The notes under the pieces were generated by a model. That model was not told where the DNA came from. It saw only the letters and a list, made by a program, of their open reading frames with translations, and did not search any database. From Candidatus Peribacteria bacterium (lineage in GTDB: Bacteria; Patescibacteriota; Gracilibacteria; UBA1369; 2-02-FULL-48-14), in NCBI GenBank assembly GCA_943354505.1, contig CALRCE010000008.1, forward strand, positions 1-40,948: 40,948 nucleotides of DNA. Reading direction: 5' to 3'. The translations under genes were made by a program, and so were the position numbers. This document shows positions 32,684 through 39,466 of the stretch, piece after piece (position 1 is the stretch's first letter; every line of letters starts with the position of its first letter).

Positions 32684-33796
32684 TTACTGTTGCACCCAGA
32701 CGCCGCCTTTCACTGCATAAACTGCGGTACCGATTCCTTGCACAAAGGTTCCTTGACCAAAAGTCAGTTCTCCCAGATAACCAGTAAAGCTGCTTTCACG
32801 AATATCGGCCAAAACCATCTCAGGATCACTACCCTCATTCAGGATGCCCTTAGTCAAGACCGTAAGAGCATCGTAGGTAGAAGCCGTGTAGAAAGATCCA
32901 AGGTCTTCAACGGTCCCGTTGGCAGCCGTTACAGCCTCCATCATGGCAGTGAACTCCGTGGAAGTCACTTTAGGCGTATCCACCACAAGCATGTCGACAA
33001 AAACCTCGGGAGCCAAGTCGTAGTAAGCTTCATTCATAAAATCAAAGATGGCAACTTTAGCCACTTCCCAGTCTGAAAGTTCAGCGAGTTGTTTCACCAA
33101 GGTTTCAGTGGTGACTCCAGGGTTCGTATTGAAGAAAACCGCCTCAGCTCCGCTGGCTTTGACTTTCTGAAGCGCATTGCGGAAGTCGGTTGCCCCCTTT
33201 TCAACACTCTCGTCCGCAACCAACTCTACAGAAGGATAAGCTTTGAGCGCTTCCAACACCGTGTCGTGCAAGCCGACGTTGTAATCATTTTGTTCTCCCA
33301 AAATTGCGACTTTAGAGTACCTCGAAAGTTGTGCCGCAATGCCTTCTCCCACTCCAGAGTCGCTGTAAGAAAGCGATAAGAAGTTAGGGCTCAAGCCGTC
33401 CAATTCTGGGTTGGAAGACAAAGCAGAAACCGCAACAACGCCTTTCTCCTCAAGCAAAGGGGCAATGGCCAAAGATTCAGAGGAACAAGCACCTCCAATG
33501 ATGAATTGAACGCCATCAACGTCCACCAATTTCTGCAAAGCAGTGGCAGCCGCAGCTCCACACTGTCCATCTTCGTAAACCAGTTCAAATTGATAAGGAG
33601 AATCCACTTGAGCAGTGTTGATTTGCCCAACAGCATAGTCCAAAATGTGCTGCATCTCTTGTCCGTAAGCCGCCGCATCACCGGTCATGGGAGCGATCAC
33701 ACCAATCTTAACGGTTTCTTGACCGGAAGTTTGAACACCAGAACAAGCAGACATCAATAAAACACTAGCCAAAAGAGTAGGAATAAGTTTTTTCAT
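32684..33796 (-). CDS. livK: branched-chain amino-acid-type ABC transporter substrate-binding lipoprotein
   Basis: A 370-residue solute-binding lipoprotein from ATG 33796: signal with lipobox MSAC (Cys18), then the type I periplasmic-binding fold. VKIGVIAPMTGDAAAYGQEMQHILDYAVGQIN, FIIGGACSSESLAIAPLLEEKGVVAVSALSSNPEL and VAILGEQNDYNVGLHDTVLEALKAY match the LivJ/LivK family. Substrate may be Leu/Ile/Val, other amino acids, amides or urea. It is first in livKHMG and has a good promoter with a leader of about 17 nt. The lipid anchor suits a cell without an outer-membrane-bounded periplasm. Confidence 0.92.
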   Translation of the reverse strand: MKKLIPTLLASVLLMSACSGVQTSGQETVKIGVIAPMTGDAAAYGQEMQHILDYAVGQINTAQVDSPYQFELVYEDGQCGAAAATALQKLVDVDGVQFIIGGACSSESLAIAPLLEEKGVVAVSALSSNPELDGLSPNFLSLSYSDSGVGEGIAAQLSRYSKVAILGEQNDYNVGLHDTVLEALKAYPSVELVADESVEKGATDFRNALQKVKASGAEAVFFNTNPGVTTETLVKQLAELSDWEVAKVAIFDFMNEAYYDLAPEVFVDMLVVDTPKVTSTEFTAMMEAVTAANGTVEDLGSFYTASTYDALTVLTKGILNEGSDPEMVLADIRESSFTGYLGELTFGQGTFVQGIGTAVYAVKGGVWVQQ

Positions 33797-33819
33797 ACGG
33801 AAAAGTAAATGACGGCAAA

Positions 33820-33848
33820 AGCTTAGCAAGCCTAGCCTGAAGAGGCAA
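33820..33848 (-). promoter_or_regulatory. livK operon promoter
   Basis: On the minus strand, TTGCCT (33848-33843), 17 bases, TAAGCT (33825-33820). The leader to ATG 33796 is about 17 nt. Confidence 0.55.
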
Positions 33849-33892
33849 CCATTTGAACTCAGAAAACTGTGTCAAAATGGCTCAACAGGGGC

Positions 33893-34429
33893 TTAAACCG
33901 CCAACATCTTCTCCACCGTGTTCCAATTTCGGGTGGTCACACGTTTGCCGAATTCTTTTTCGATGATCCCCATCGCATCCACCGTGCCACGCTCTCCCGA
34001 CACCACTAAAACACTGAACAAAGCTCCTTCCGCCAACGTGAGAATCCTAAAATCACAGTCGGGATCTTTGTAGGGAATTTTCAGCTTACCCTTCGCACCC
34101 TCCGACAAGAAAGTCACATACAGCCGGGTTTCCTTCGTCACCGGAATATCCTTGAACACATGCAGATCTTTGAGCCTACGCAGTTCTTCCACCCTGCGAA
34201 CCAAAACTGAAATGGGAAAGCCGAACTGTTTCTCCAAAATCGCTTCCAAAAAGGTCTCCAATTTTTCAGGGCTCGTCTCCTCCGCCTCCAAAAGCACATT
34301 CCCACTGGCCAAAAAGGTCTTCACCTTTTTATAGCCTTTCTTCTCTAAACAGTCCTTGAGTTCGGCCATCTTCACAAGGTTGTGCCCGCCCACATTGATC
34401 CCCCGAAGAAAAACAGCGTACTGAGTCAT
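33893..34429 (-). CDS. DUF1697 family protein
   Basis: A 178-residue protein with the DUF1697 hallmarks YAVFLRGINVGGHNLVKMAELKDCLEKKGYKKVKTFLASGNVLLEA at the N-terminus, the RLYVTFLSE block, and the C-terminal GTVDAMGIIEKEFGKRVTTRNWNTVEKM, where the TTRNWNTV motif is the best-conserved part of the family. Function is unknown; members are common in bacteria and are often horizontally shared. Cytoplasmic, normal length, and alone on its strand between livK and the MntA-HepT pair. Confidence 0.92.
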   Translation of the reverse strand: MTQYAVFLRGINVGGHNLVKMAELKDCLEKKGYKKVKTFLASGNVLLEAEETSPEKLETFLEAILEKQFGFPISVLVRRVEELRRLKDLHVFKDIPVTKETRLYVTFLSEGAKGKLKIPYKDPDCDFRILTLAEGALFSVLVVSGERGTVDAMGIIEKEFGKRVTTRNWNTVEKMLAV

Positions 34430-34555
34430 GAACGGAAAGTGATTTCAACTACTCCGCATAATACTCATCATAGGTCCGGAAGTCACTTCGGCACGAGTGA
34501 TGTTGTTTTCGGGGCGGAAGTCTTACAAAGACGAACACGGTTCCATTTAGAATGG

Positions 34556-34574
34556 CTTTCATGTAAAATGAAAG
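34556..34574. promoter_or_regulatory. inverted repeat upstream of the mntA-hepT pair
   Basis: CTTTCAT (34556-34562), 5 nt, ATGAAAG (34568-34574). It ends just before the -10 TACAAT (34578-34583), itself only 7 nt from the mntA ATG. A candidate autoregulatory operator. Confidence 0.45.
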
Positions 34575-34590
34575 TGGTACAATCCAACAC

Positions 34591-34878
34591 ATGACACCTC
34601 AAATTCAAGCCATCACTATCCAAATTTTACCTGTTCTTAGAAAAGCAGGAATTAAAAGATCCTCCATTTTTGGATCTTTCGCACGAGGTGAAGAGACGAA
34701 GGAAAGCGACTTGGACCTTTTGGTAGAACTCCCTCAAGGCTCTACTTTATTAGACTTATCTGGATTAAAAATTAATCTAGAAGAATCCTTGAACCGCAAA
34801 GTCGATGTGATCACCTACGATTACATCCATCCTCGCCTACAGGCAAATATCGAAAAAGATAAAATCGATATTTTATGA
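34591..34878 (+). CDS. mntA: MntA-type nucleotidyltransferase antitoxin
   Basis: A 95-residue minimal nucleotidyltransferase: [24 protein letters not shown] carries the GSxAxG and DxD (SDLDLL) active-site motifs, followed by [14 protein letters not shown]. In MntA-HepT systems the enzyme inactivates the HEPN toxin by adding AMP to a Tyr next to the RNase site. Length is typical for the small MNT class. The TACAAT -10 (34578-34583) is so close that the transcript would be nearly leaderless. The stop overlaps the hepT start by 4 nt. Confidence 0.9.
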   Translation: MTPQIQAITIQILPVLRKAGIKRSSIFGSFARGEETKESDLDLLVELPQGSTLLDLSGLKINLEESLNRKVDVITYDYIHPRLQANIEKDKIDIL

Positions 34879-35204
34879 GCCACGATTCCCAAGTCTATAT
34901 CGACCATATTCTAGAGAGTATTTCTGCAATCGAAACATACGTGGAAGGAATGGATGAGGCGGCTTTTCTGAAAGCTCAAAAAGAACAGGATGCCGTAATG
35001 AAACGAATTGAGAATATCGGTGAAGCGGTAAAGAAATTGCCCGCAGAATTCAAAGAAAAACACCCCGAAGTACCTTGGAGAGAAATAGCAGGGATGAGGG
35101 ATGTACTCATTCACTTCTACTTCGGAGTGAATATCAAATTAGTCTGGGAAACAGTAAGAAGTTCGATACCCATGCTAAAAGAGCACCTAAGCAAATTGCA
35201 GTAA
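34875..35204 (+). CDS. hepT: HepT-type HEPN RNase toxin (DUF86)
   Basis: A 109-residue all-helical HEPN protein. The RNase motif R-x4-H-x-Y is present as RDVLIHFY (about residues 74-81), with Tyr in the place modified by MntA in known systems. [35 protein letters not shown] matches the HepT family. It is translated after mntA (ATGA overlap), the usual toxin-second order. It may act as a toxin or defence RNase; activity is inferred from the intact motif. Confidence 0.92.
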   Translation: MSHDSQVYIDHILESISAIETYVEGMDEAAFLKAQKEQDAVMKRIENIGEAVKKLPAEFKEKHPEVPWREIAGMRDVLIHFYFGVNIKLVWETVRSSIPMLKEHLSKLQ

Positions 35205-35215
35205 GATGTAAAAAC

Positions 35216-35291
35216 TGGAGCCACGATCGGGAATCGAACCCGAGACCTCATCCTTACCATGGATGCGCTCTACCGACTGAGCTACCGCGGC
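35216..35291 (-). tRNA. tRNA-Thr(GGT)
   Basis: A 76-nt cloverleaf on the minus strand: acceptor GCCGCGG/TCGTGGC with two G-U pairs, D arm GCTC/GAGC, anticodon stem CATCC/GGATG with loop ATGGTAA (anticodon GGT, at 35258-35256), T arm TCGGG/CCCGA, discriminator T and encoded CCA. Weak promoter candidate TGGCCT-17-TTATAT upstream (35336-35308). Confidence 0.96.
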
Positions 35292-35366
35292 ACACGTTAG
35301 CGGGGACATATAAACAAAAAACGGCTCAGAAGGCCAGAGGATTTTTAGGATGCGTGCGCCTAGAAC

Positions 35367-36146
35367 TCAAGCTCCTACAAATTCCAACCGAGCTCGCATG
35401 GTTCCCAGTTCCTGTACCAAAGGCGCTACATCCTGCACTCTCCACTGAGAGTCCGCACCTACCTCACGCGACAAGTGATCTCCCCAATCGTTGACAGACA
35501 AAGGAGCTCGAACAAAAGGAGTTTCAACAACGTGAAGGGTTCTTCCAGCTCCCCCGAAGACCCGTAAAACGTCATTGAAACCAGCCGTGGCTCCAATCAC
35601 ATGAGAACCCCTAAAAGTAGAAGGGGCCGAAGTATCCATCCCTATAGTAGTCTGAGGCATACGATTCTCTACAGGAAGAGCAAAACCCGTATCAGACAGA
35701 AGACCAACTTGAGCCCTAGGAAGGGCAAGCGACCCAGAACTGGAAGAGATATTGAGGTCATGCGAACGAACATTGCCCTGAATCCCGAGTCGAGTGGGAA
35801 GAGTTGCTCCAACTGTTTTTTGTTTACGGCTATGACCGTTGTCTACAAGGTGTAGCACATTCAAATCTCCACTGAGAACCAAAGGCAAAGTAGCAGCTGC
35901 ATCTCCACTCAAAAAATCCACCATCTCTCTTTCTTTACCCAAGCTTCCCCTCAAATGATCAAAAATAGCTTTCTGGATGCGCCTTCGTTCAGCAAATAAA
36001 CGTTTAACGTTTGCAACCTGGCTCTCAACAAAAGCCGGACTTCCTCTCAAACGCGCATCCATCCCCTGCAGCTCCAAACCAACAGCAGCACGCATAGAAG
36101 CGTCCCAGGTCTTCTCAAAGGCTTCATTAGGCTTGAGTTTAGGCAT
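35367..36146 (-). CDS. hypothetical protein, 259 aa
   Basis: A 259-residue protein that I do not recognise. The N-terminal half is helical and basic (VANVKRLFAERRRIQKAIFDHLRGSLGKEREMVDFLSGDAA), and the C-terminal half is beta-rich with many Ser/Thr/Gly residues (LNISSSSGSLALPRAQVGLLSDTG, FGGAGRTLHVVETPFVRAPLSVNDWGDHL). No signal peptide. ATG 36146 (MPKLKPNEAF) is favoured; the longer frame would add 50 Cys/Arg-rich residues that look non-coding. The 229-nt gap upstream (36147-36375) holds several short inverted repeats but no gene that I can see. Confidence 0.62.
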   Translation of the reverse strand: MPKLKPNEAFEKTWDASMRAAVGLELQGMDARLRGSPAFVESQVANVKRLFAERRRIQKAIFDHLRGSLGKEREMVDFLSGDAAATLPLVLSGDLNVLHLVDNGHSRKQKTVGATLPTRLGIQGNVRSHDLNISSSSGSLALPRAQVGLLSDTGFALPVENRMPQTTIGMDTSAPSTFRGSHVIGATAGFNDVLRVFGGAGRTLHVVETPFVRAPLSVNDWGDHLSREVGADSQWRVQDVAPLVQELGTMRARLEFVGA

Positions 36147-36375
36147 GAGGAACTGTTTAAGCAAAAAACAAAGACTCAATCTTAGCAAGCAACGGACTGC
36201 AACGCAAATTCGCCGGAAATTGAAAAGGACAACTTTGCCGTTTGTCCGGGCGGAATTTTTCTGAGGGACACTCAGTGATCTCCCGAGAGAGACCAAGTAC
36301 CGCCGTGGTGGATCTTGCGAACATCGTTGACCTTATCGACAGATACTCTAGTTGAGCTGGTCTAGAATGTCAACA

Positions 36376-36990
36376 CTAGACAATGACTAAAATGGCAGTT
36401 TTCATCCAAAAAGTGGCTGTCGAGACAAGTGTCCACACAATCGAGAAGCCAAACCACCGTTGACCCAAATATAAATCGATCACCATAAAGGCAATAAAGT
36501 AGGCCGTGCTCTTGTCCAGCATCTCCAAATAACGCCCTTTATAACGTTGCGGAACCAAAAGAGTCAGGAACTTGGACCCATCCAAAGGCGGAAAAGGCAA
36601 CATGTTGAACAAAAACAAAACCAAAGAAAGGTCGAGCACCGATCCGGCAAAAGCCCACAGATGCCCCGCAGGCAAGTAGGTGTAGGGGATGGCGGCTAAA
36701 AAAGCGAGGATCAAATTGGCGGCAGGCCCGGCTAAAGCCGTGAGCGCTTCATCGCGAAAAGGTTTTTCAAAATTGCGTGGATTCACGGGCACTGGCTTCC
36801 CCCACCCAATGCCTGCAAAAAACATCATGAGCGTGCCCATCAAGTCCAAATGACGAATCGGATTCAAACTCAGTCTTCCGGCACGTTCCGCCGTCGGATC
36901 CCCCAAGCGCGTCGCCACCCACGCATGACTCGCCTCATGCACCGTGAGAATCAAAACCAGGGCCAAAAGATAATTGGGCGAAAGAAACAT
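36376..36990 (-). CDS. M50-family membrane metalloprotease
   Basis: A 204-residue polytopic membrane protein of the site-2 protease family. The zinc motif is HEASH at about 18-22 in the first membrane segment, followed by AGRLSLNPIRHLDLMGTLMMFF, the loop GWGKPVPVNPRNF, LAGPAANLILAF, and the second active-site motif NMLPFPPLDGSK with the third metal ligand Asp. This short arrangement without PDZ domains is common in bacteria; its substrate is unknown. ATG 36990 puts HExxH at the usual distance; the longer frame starts at 37020. Confidence 0.93.
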   Translation of the reverse strand: MFLSPNYLLALVLILTVHEASHAWVATRLGDPTAERAGRLSLNPIRHLDLMGTLMMFFAGIGWGKPVPVNPRNFEKPFRDEALTALAGPAANLILAFLAAIPYTYLPAGHLWAFAGSVLDLSLVLFLFNMLPFPPLDGSKFLTLLVPQRYKGRYLEMLDKSTAYFIAFMVIDLYLGQRWFGFSIVWTLVSTATFWMKTAILVIV

Positions 36991-37036
36991 GTGGCCATTG
37001 TAGCAATCCTTGGAGTGCACACGCCTCTTTAAGCTA

Positions 37037-37064
37037 TTTACTAAAAAGAAAATTCATTTATAGT
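37037..37064 (+). promoter_or_regulatory. promoter of the caspase-like gene
   Basis: TTTACT (37037-37042), 16 bases, TATAGT (37059-37064). The leader to ATG 37085 is about 14 nt. Confidence 0.45.
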
Positions 37065-37084
37065 TATGGACTAAACTTTATCCA

Positions 37085-38104
37085 ATGAACAGAGAGCCTC
37101 GGGATTACAAACACGAATACACAGGGACAACAGGTAGCCTCATCCACACGCTACGCGAACGAATGGACAGCGAGGACCCAGAGCAACTAGCAGACTGCTT
37201 AGCGAAATCCGTCGGATTTGACTACATCGCCCTGATCGCTCTCGTTGAAAGTTGCACAGACTGGAGGGAGCTGATGATCACAACTTCAATCTGCTACCAC
37301 GTTCTGCAACTGAGTTTTGAGCAAAAAGATTTGGTTCTCATGCAACAGACGAGAGATGGGAATATAGCCCGACTGAAAAGCCATCTAAAAACTCTTTTGC
37401 GTCTTGAGAAATTCCAGCCTAATAGCTTAAGGCGGCTATGCAGAGAGAGAGGAGTCTGGTTTCCAGAGTTATACAGCAACGACTTAATTCAAAGCACTTT
37501 AACGGACTCAGGGTCTTTCGGAGATCTTTATCTAAAATTTCCAATAGGGACTCACCAAGAACTAGAAGATTTCTTGCTCGAAACAGAAGGCAACGTCCCA
37601 CTAAAACGCACACCTCATTCTCCAGTTAAGCCGCCCAGGGATTCCGATTTTGAGAGAAGAGGCGGCAAACTACCCATCCGAGTTGTAGAAATTCATGACG
37701 AAGAAGACTTAGCGCCACGACTAGCTGAATGGCGAGAAAAAGCTAAAACCTTAATCCTCGATGCTCACGGCGGTGGATTTGAGATGGTCGTTTCAAACAA
37801 AACAGGTCAACCAGCACAAGAGTTGAGCAAAAGAAATTTGGGAGAAAAGCCTTACGACCACCTATTTGCAACGCTGGCGAGAACCGGATCAAAGATTGTT
37901 TTATTCTCTTGTCACCTAGGTTGCAGGGGTGGACTAGGGGAAGACATTGCTCTTCACACGAGAACCTCTGTAGCCGCATCCTCCGATGTCGTCAACGGCC
38001 TCAGCATAGACATGGACGTCCCTTGGAAGCACTTCGTTCAATTCTGGACCTCAACCCGAAACGCACAAAATGTAGCCGCTCACACTCGCATCATTCGCCC
38101 TTAG
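37085..38104 (+). CDS. putative caspase-fold (clan CD-like) protein
   Basis: A 339-residue cytoplasmic protein. The N-terminal 170 residues are helical and unrecognised, followed by a Pro/Arg-rich linker (about 172-196) and a C-terminal domain with the order expected of caspase-like or CHAT folds. TLILDAHGGGFEMVV contains His228 in an HG motif, and SKIVLFSCHLGCRGGLGEDIALHTRTSVAASSDVVNG contains Cys276 after a hydrophobic strand, then a helix and an AASSDVV strand. This is the His/Cys dyad pattern of clan CD peptidases. Homology is inferred by pattern only. The gene has its own short-leader promoter and no obvious partner next to it. Confidence 0.6.
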   Translation: MNREPRDYKHEYTGTTGSLIHTLRERMDSEDPEQLADCLAKSVGFDYIALIALVESCTDWRELMITTSICYHVLQLSFEQKDLVLMQQTRDGNIARLKSHLKTLLRLEKFQPNSLRRLCRERGVWFPELYSNDLIQSTLTDSGSFGDLYLKFPIGTHQELEDFLLETEGNVPLKRTPHSPVKPPRDSDFERRGGKLPIRVVEIHDEEDLAPRLAEWREKAKTLILDAHGGGFEMVVSNKTGQPAQELSKRNLGEKPYDHLFATLARTGSKIVLFSCHLGCRGGLGEDIALHTRTSVAASSDVVNGLSIDMDVPWKHFVQFWTSTRNAQNVAAHTRIIRP

Positions 38105-38126
38105 CCTGTAAGGGCAAATTTTCCGC

Positions 38127-38155
38127 TTGCCAAACCAGAACTTCTCACTTAAGAT
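38127..38155 (+). promoter_or_regulatory. rpmB promoter
   Basis: TTGCCA (38127-38132), 17 bases, TAAGAT (38150-38155). The leader is about 17 nt before ATG 38179. Confidence 0.65.
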
Positions 38156-38178
38156 AACCCGGCATTTGACACTTATTT

Positions 38179-38430
38179 ATGTCCAAAGTTTGCCAACTCA
38201 CCGGCGCTCGCCCTAGCAGTGGAAATAAAGTTTCCCACTCCAATCGCAAGAGCAAACGTCGTTTTCTTCCTAACTTGATCAAGAAGACCGTTTTGGATGA
38301 AAGTTCAGGCGCAATGGTTTCTGTAAAGATGACCGCTCGCGCTGCACGAACTCTCGCAAAGAATCCAAAAAAGTTCCGCGATCAGATCAAATTGCTCGCA
38401 AAAAAACGCTTGAAGAAGAGTATTAAATAA
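38179..38430 (+). CDS. rpmB: 50S ribosomal protein L28
   Basis: An 83-residue basic protein: MSKVCQLTGARPSSGNKVSHSNRKSKRRFLPNL is the standard L28 N-terminus (C-x-LTGxxPxxGNxVSHSxxxTKRxFLPNL), followed by a strand pair and a basic C-terminal helix (RTLAKNPKKF ... KKRLKKSIK). The typical four-Cys zinc set is not present; only Cys5 remains. It is monocistronic, with its own promoter and terminator. Confidence 0.95.
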   Translation: MSKVCQLTGARPSSGNKVSHSNRKSKRRFLPNLIKKTVLDESSGAMVSVKMTARAARTLAKNPKKFRDQIKLLAKKRLKKSIK

Positions 38431-38460
38431 AGTAAAATCAAACCGCTTTCAGAATAAGCA

Positions 38461-38499
38461 CCCAAAAATAGCTCCTTCAAAGACGGGGCTTTTTTTGGG
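38461..38499 (+). terminator. rpmB intrinsic terminator
   Basis: CCCAAAAATAGCTCC pairs with GGGGCT, a T-run and GGG. The core stem AGCTCC/GGGGCT is followed by seven T residues. Confidence 0.85.
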
Positions 38500-38504
38500 C
38501 CTCG

Positions 38505-39213
38505 ATGCCGACTATAGTGACACGTATGGACATCGCTTCGCTAAAATATCCAAAGAAAAGTCATCGCAAACAAATCCTGCTCCCAGAGGAAAGTGTAGCT
38601 TTAGCCGAATTCATGGGAATAGAATTAGGAGATGGAGGCATCAACAATCCTTGGCAAGTAGTCATCACCCTGAATGCTCAAGCTGACTTCGACTACTCAT
38701 CCGTTGTAAATAACCTCGTGAAGAGTTTATTTAATCTCGAAGCACATAGTTTTAAGCGTGGGAAGAATACACTAGTCCTAAGTTTTTCGAGCACGGAACT
38801 GGTTGATTTTCTTGTTAGCAAAGGTGCACCCAGGGGAAATAAACTTAGAAAAGGTGCAGAAGTGGATATATGGGAATTTGGAGTACGAGAAAGCATTTGT
38901 AAGAGGTTTGATGGATACTGACGGATGCCTTTACATCCACCGCCATAAACAAAACGGCAAAACATACCAAAATATCGGCCTGTGTTTCACCAGTTATTCA
39001 AAGAAACTAACAAAATCGGTTGCCGGAATAATGAACAAATTGGGCATCAAGCCTCACATCATGAAAGACTCTACGAGAATCTACTTGTACAGCCAAAAAG
39101 CTGTGGTAGAGTACCTAAGCATTTTTGGCTCTTCAAACGCCAGAATACGCAATAAGTACCTAGACTGGAGGGGTGTCCGAGTGGCCGATGGAGCACGCTT
39201 GGAAAGCGTGTAA
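38505..39213 (+). pseudogene. LAGLIDADG homing-endonuclease-like gene, frameshifted
   Basis: Two overlapping frames together give one protein with two LAGLIDADG-type motifs. The first, from ATG 38505 or 38526, has FMGIELGDGGI and runs to PRGNKLRKGAEVDIW. The second continues with GNLEYEKAFVRGLMDTDGCLYIHRH and ends NKYLDW. The switch falls near 38865-38885, where removing one G from TATGGGAATTTG restores a continuous W-N-L-E-Y-E-K reading. This is therefore a one-base insertion, a sequencing error or a programmed +1 shift. TATAGT (38513-38518) sits 8 nt before ATG 38526, so that start would be leaderless. The last 47 nt of the second frame lie inside tRNA-Ser. Confidence 0.72.
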
Positions 39214-39256
39214 ACTCGAAAGGGTTTCGGGAGTTCGAATCTCCCCCCCTCCGCCA
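39167..39256 (+). tRNA. tRNA-Ser(GGA)
   Basis: A 90-nt type II cloverleaf: acceptor GGAGGGG/CCCCTCC, anticodon stem CACGC/GCGTG with loop TTGGAAA (anticodon GGA), a long variable arm (ACTCGAAAGGGTTTCGG region), T arm GGGAG/CTCCC, discriminator G and encoded CCA. It is intact despite the overlapping endonuclease frame. Its promoter must lie within that frame; TTGGCT (39125-39130) with CGCAAT (39148-39153) is a weak candidate. Confidence 0.96.
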
Positions 39257-39258
39257 CT

Positions 39259-39288
39259 CTCAAAACAGGATGGAATCCTAGTTTTGAG
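39259..39288 (+). terminator. hairpin after tRNA-Ser
   Basis: CTCAAAACAGGA (39259-39270), 5-nt loop, then TCCT-A-GTTTTGAG (39276-39288), a long stem with one bulge. No T-run follows, so it may be a processing signal rather than a terminator. Confidence 0.4.
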
Positions 39289-39322
39289 TCTTGAAAGTTG
39301 ATATTATGAACAAAAACCTACC

Positions 39323-39463
39323 ATGAACACTGCCGGGACAAAACGCAACACGCAACACAAACATACAATTGATGAGCTGAAGAAGTTCAGCTTCAGAGGG
39401 AAAAATCCAAAGGAGAAGGATTTGTCGAGAAAAATAGATGAAATTGTCTATCTCGGAAAGTAA
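39323..39463 (+). CDS. small basic hypothetical protein, 46 aa
   Basis: A 46-residue open frame (MNTAGTKRNTQHKHTIDEL ... KIDEIVYLGK) with a strongly basic first half and a helical second half. I do not recognise it. TATTAT at 39302-39307 could be its -10. It ends 3 nt before the convergent purT stop. It may be a real small protein or a remnant linked to the mobile endonuclease next door. Confidence 0.4.
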   Translation: MNTAGTKRNTQHKHTIDELKKFSFRGKNPKEKDLSRKIDEIVYLGK

Positions 39464-39466
39464 TCC

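Noticed and set aside
36347-36380. TCTAGTTGA ... TCAACACTAGA as a terminator for the M50 gene
   Set aside because: The stem needs a 2-nt bulge, overlaps the stop codon and has no T-run on either strand.
39167-39256. tRNA-Ser split by an intron carrying the endonuclease
   Set aside because: The mature tRNA sequence is continuous and folds completely, so the endonuclease gene lies upstream rather than inside it.
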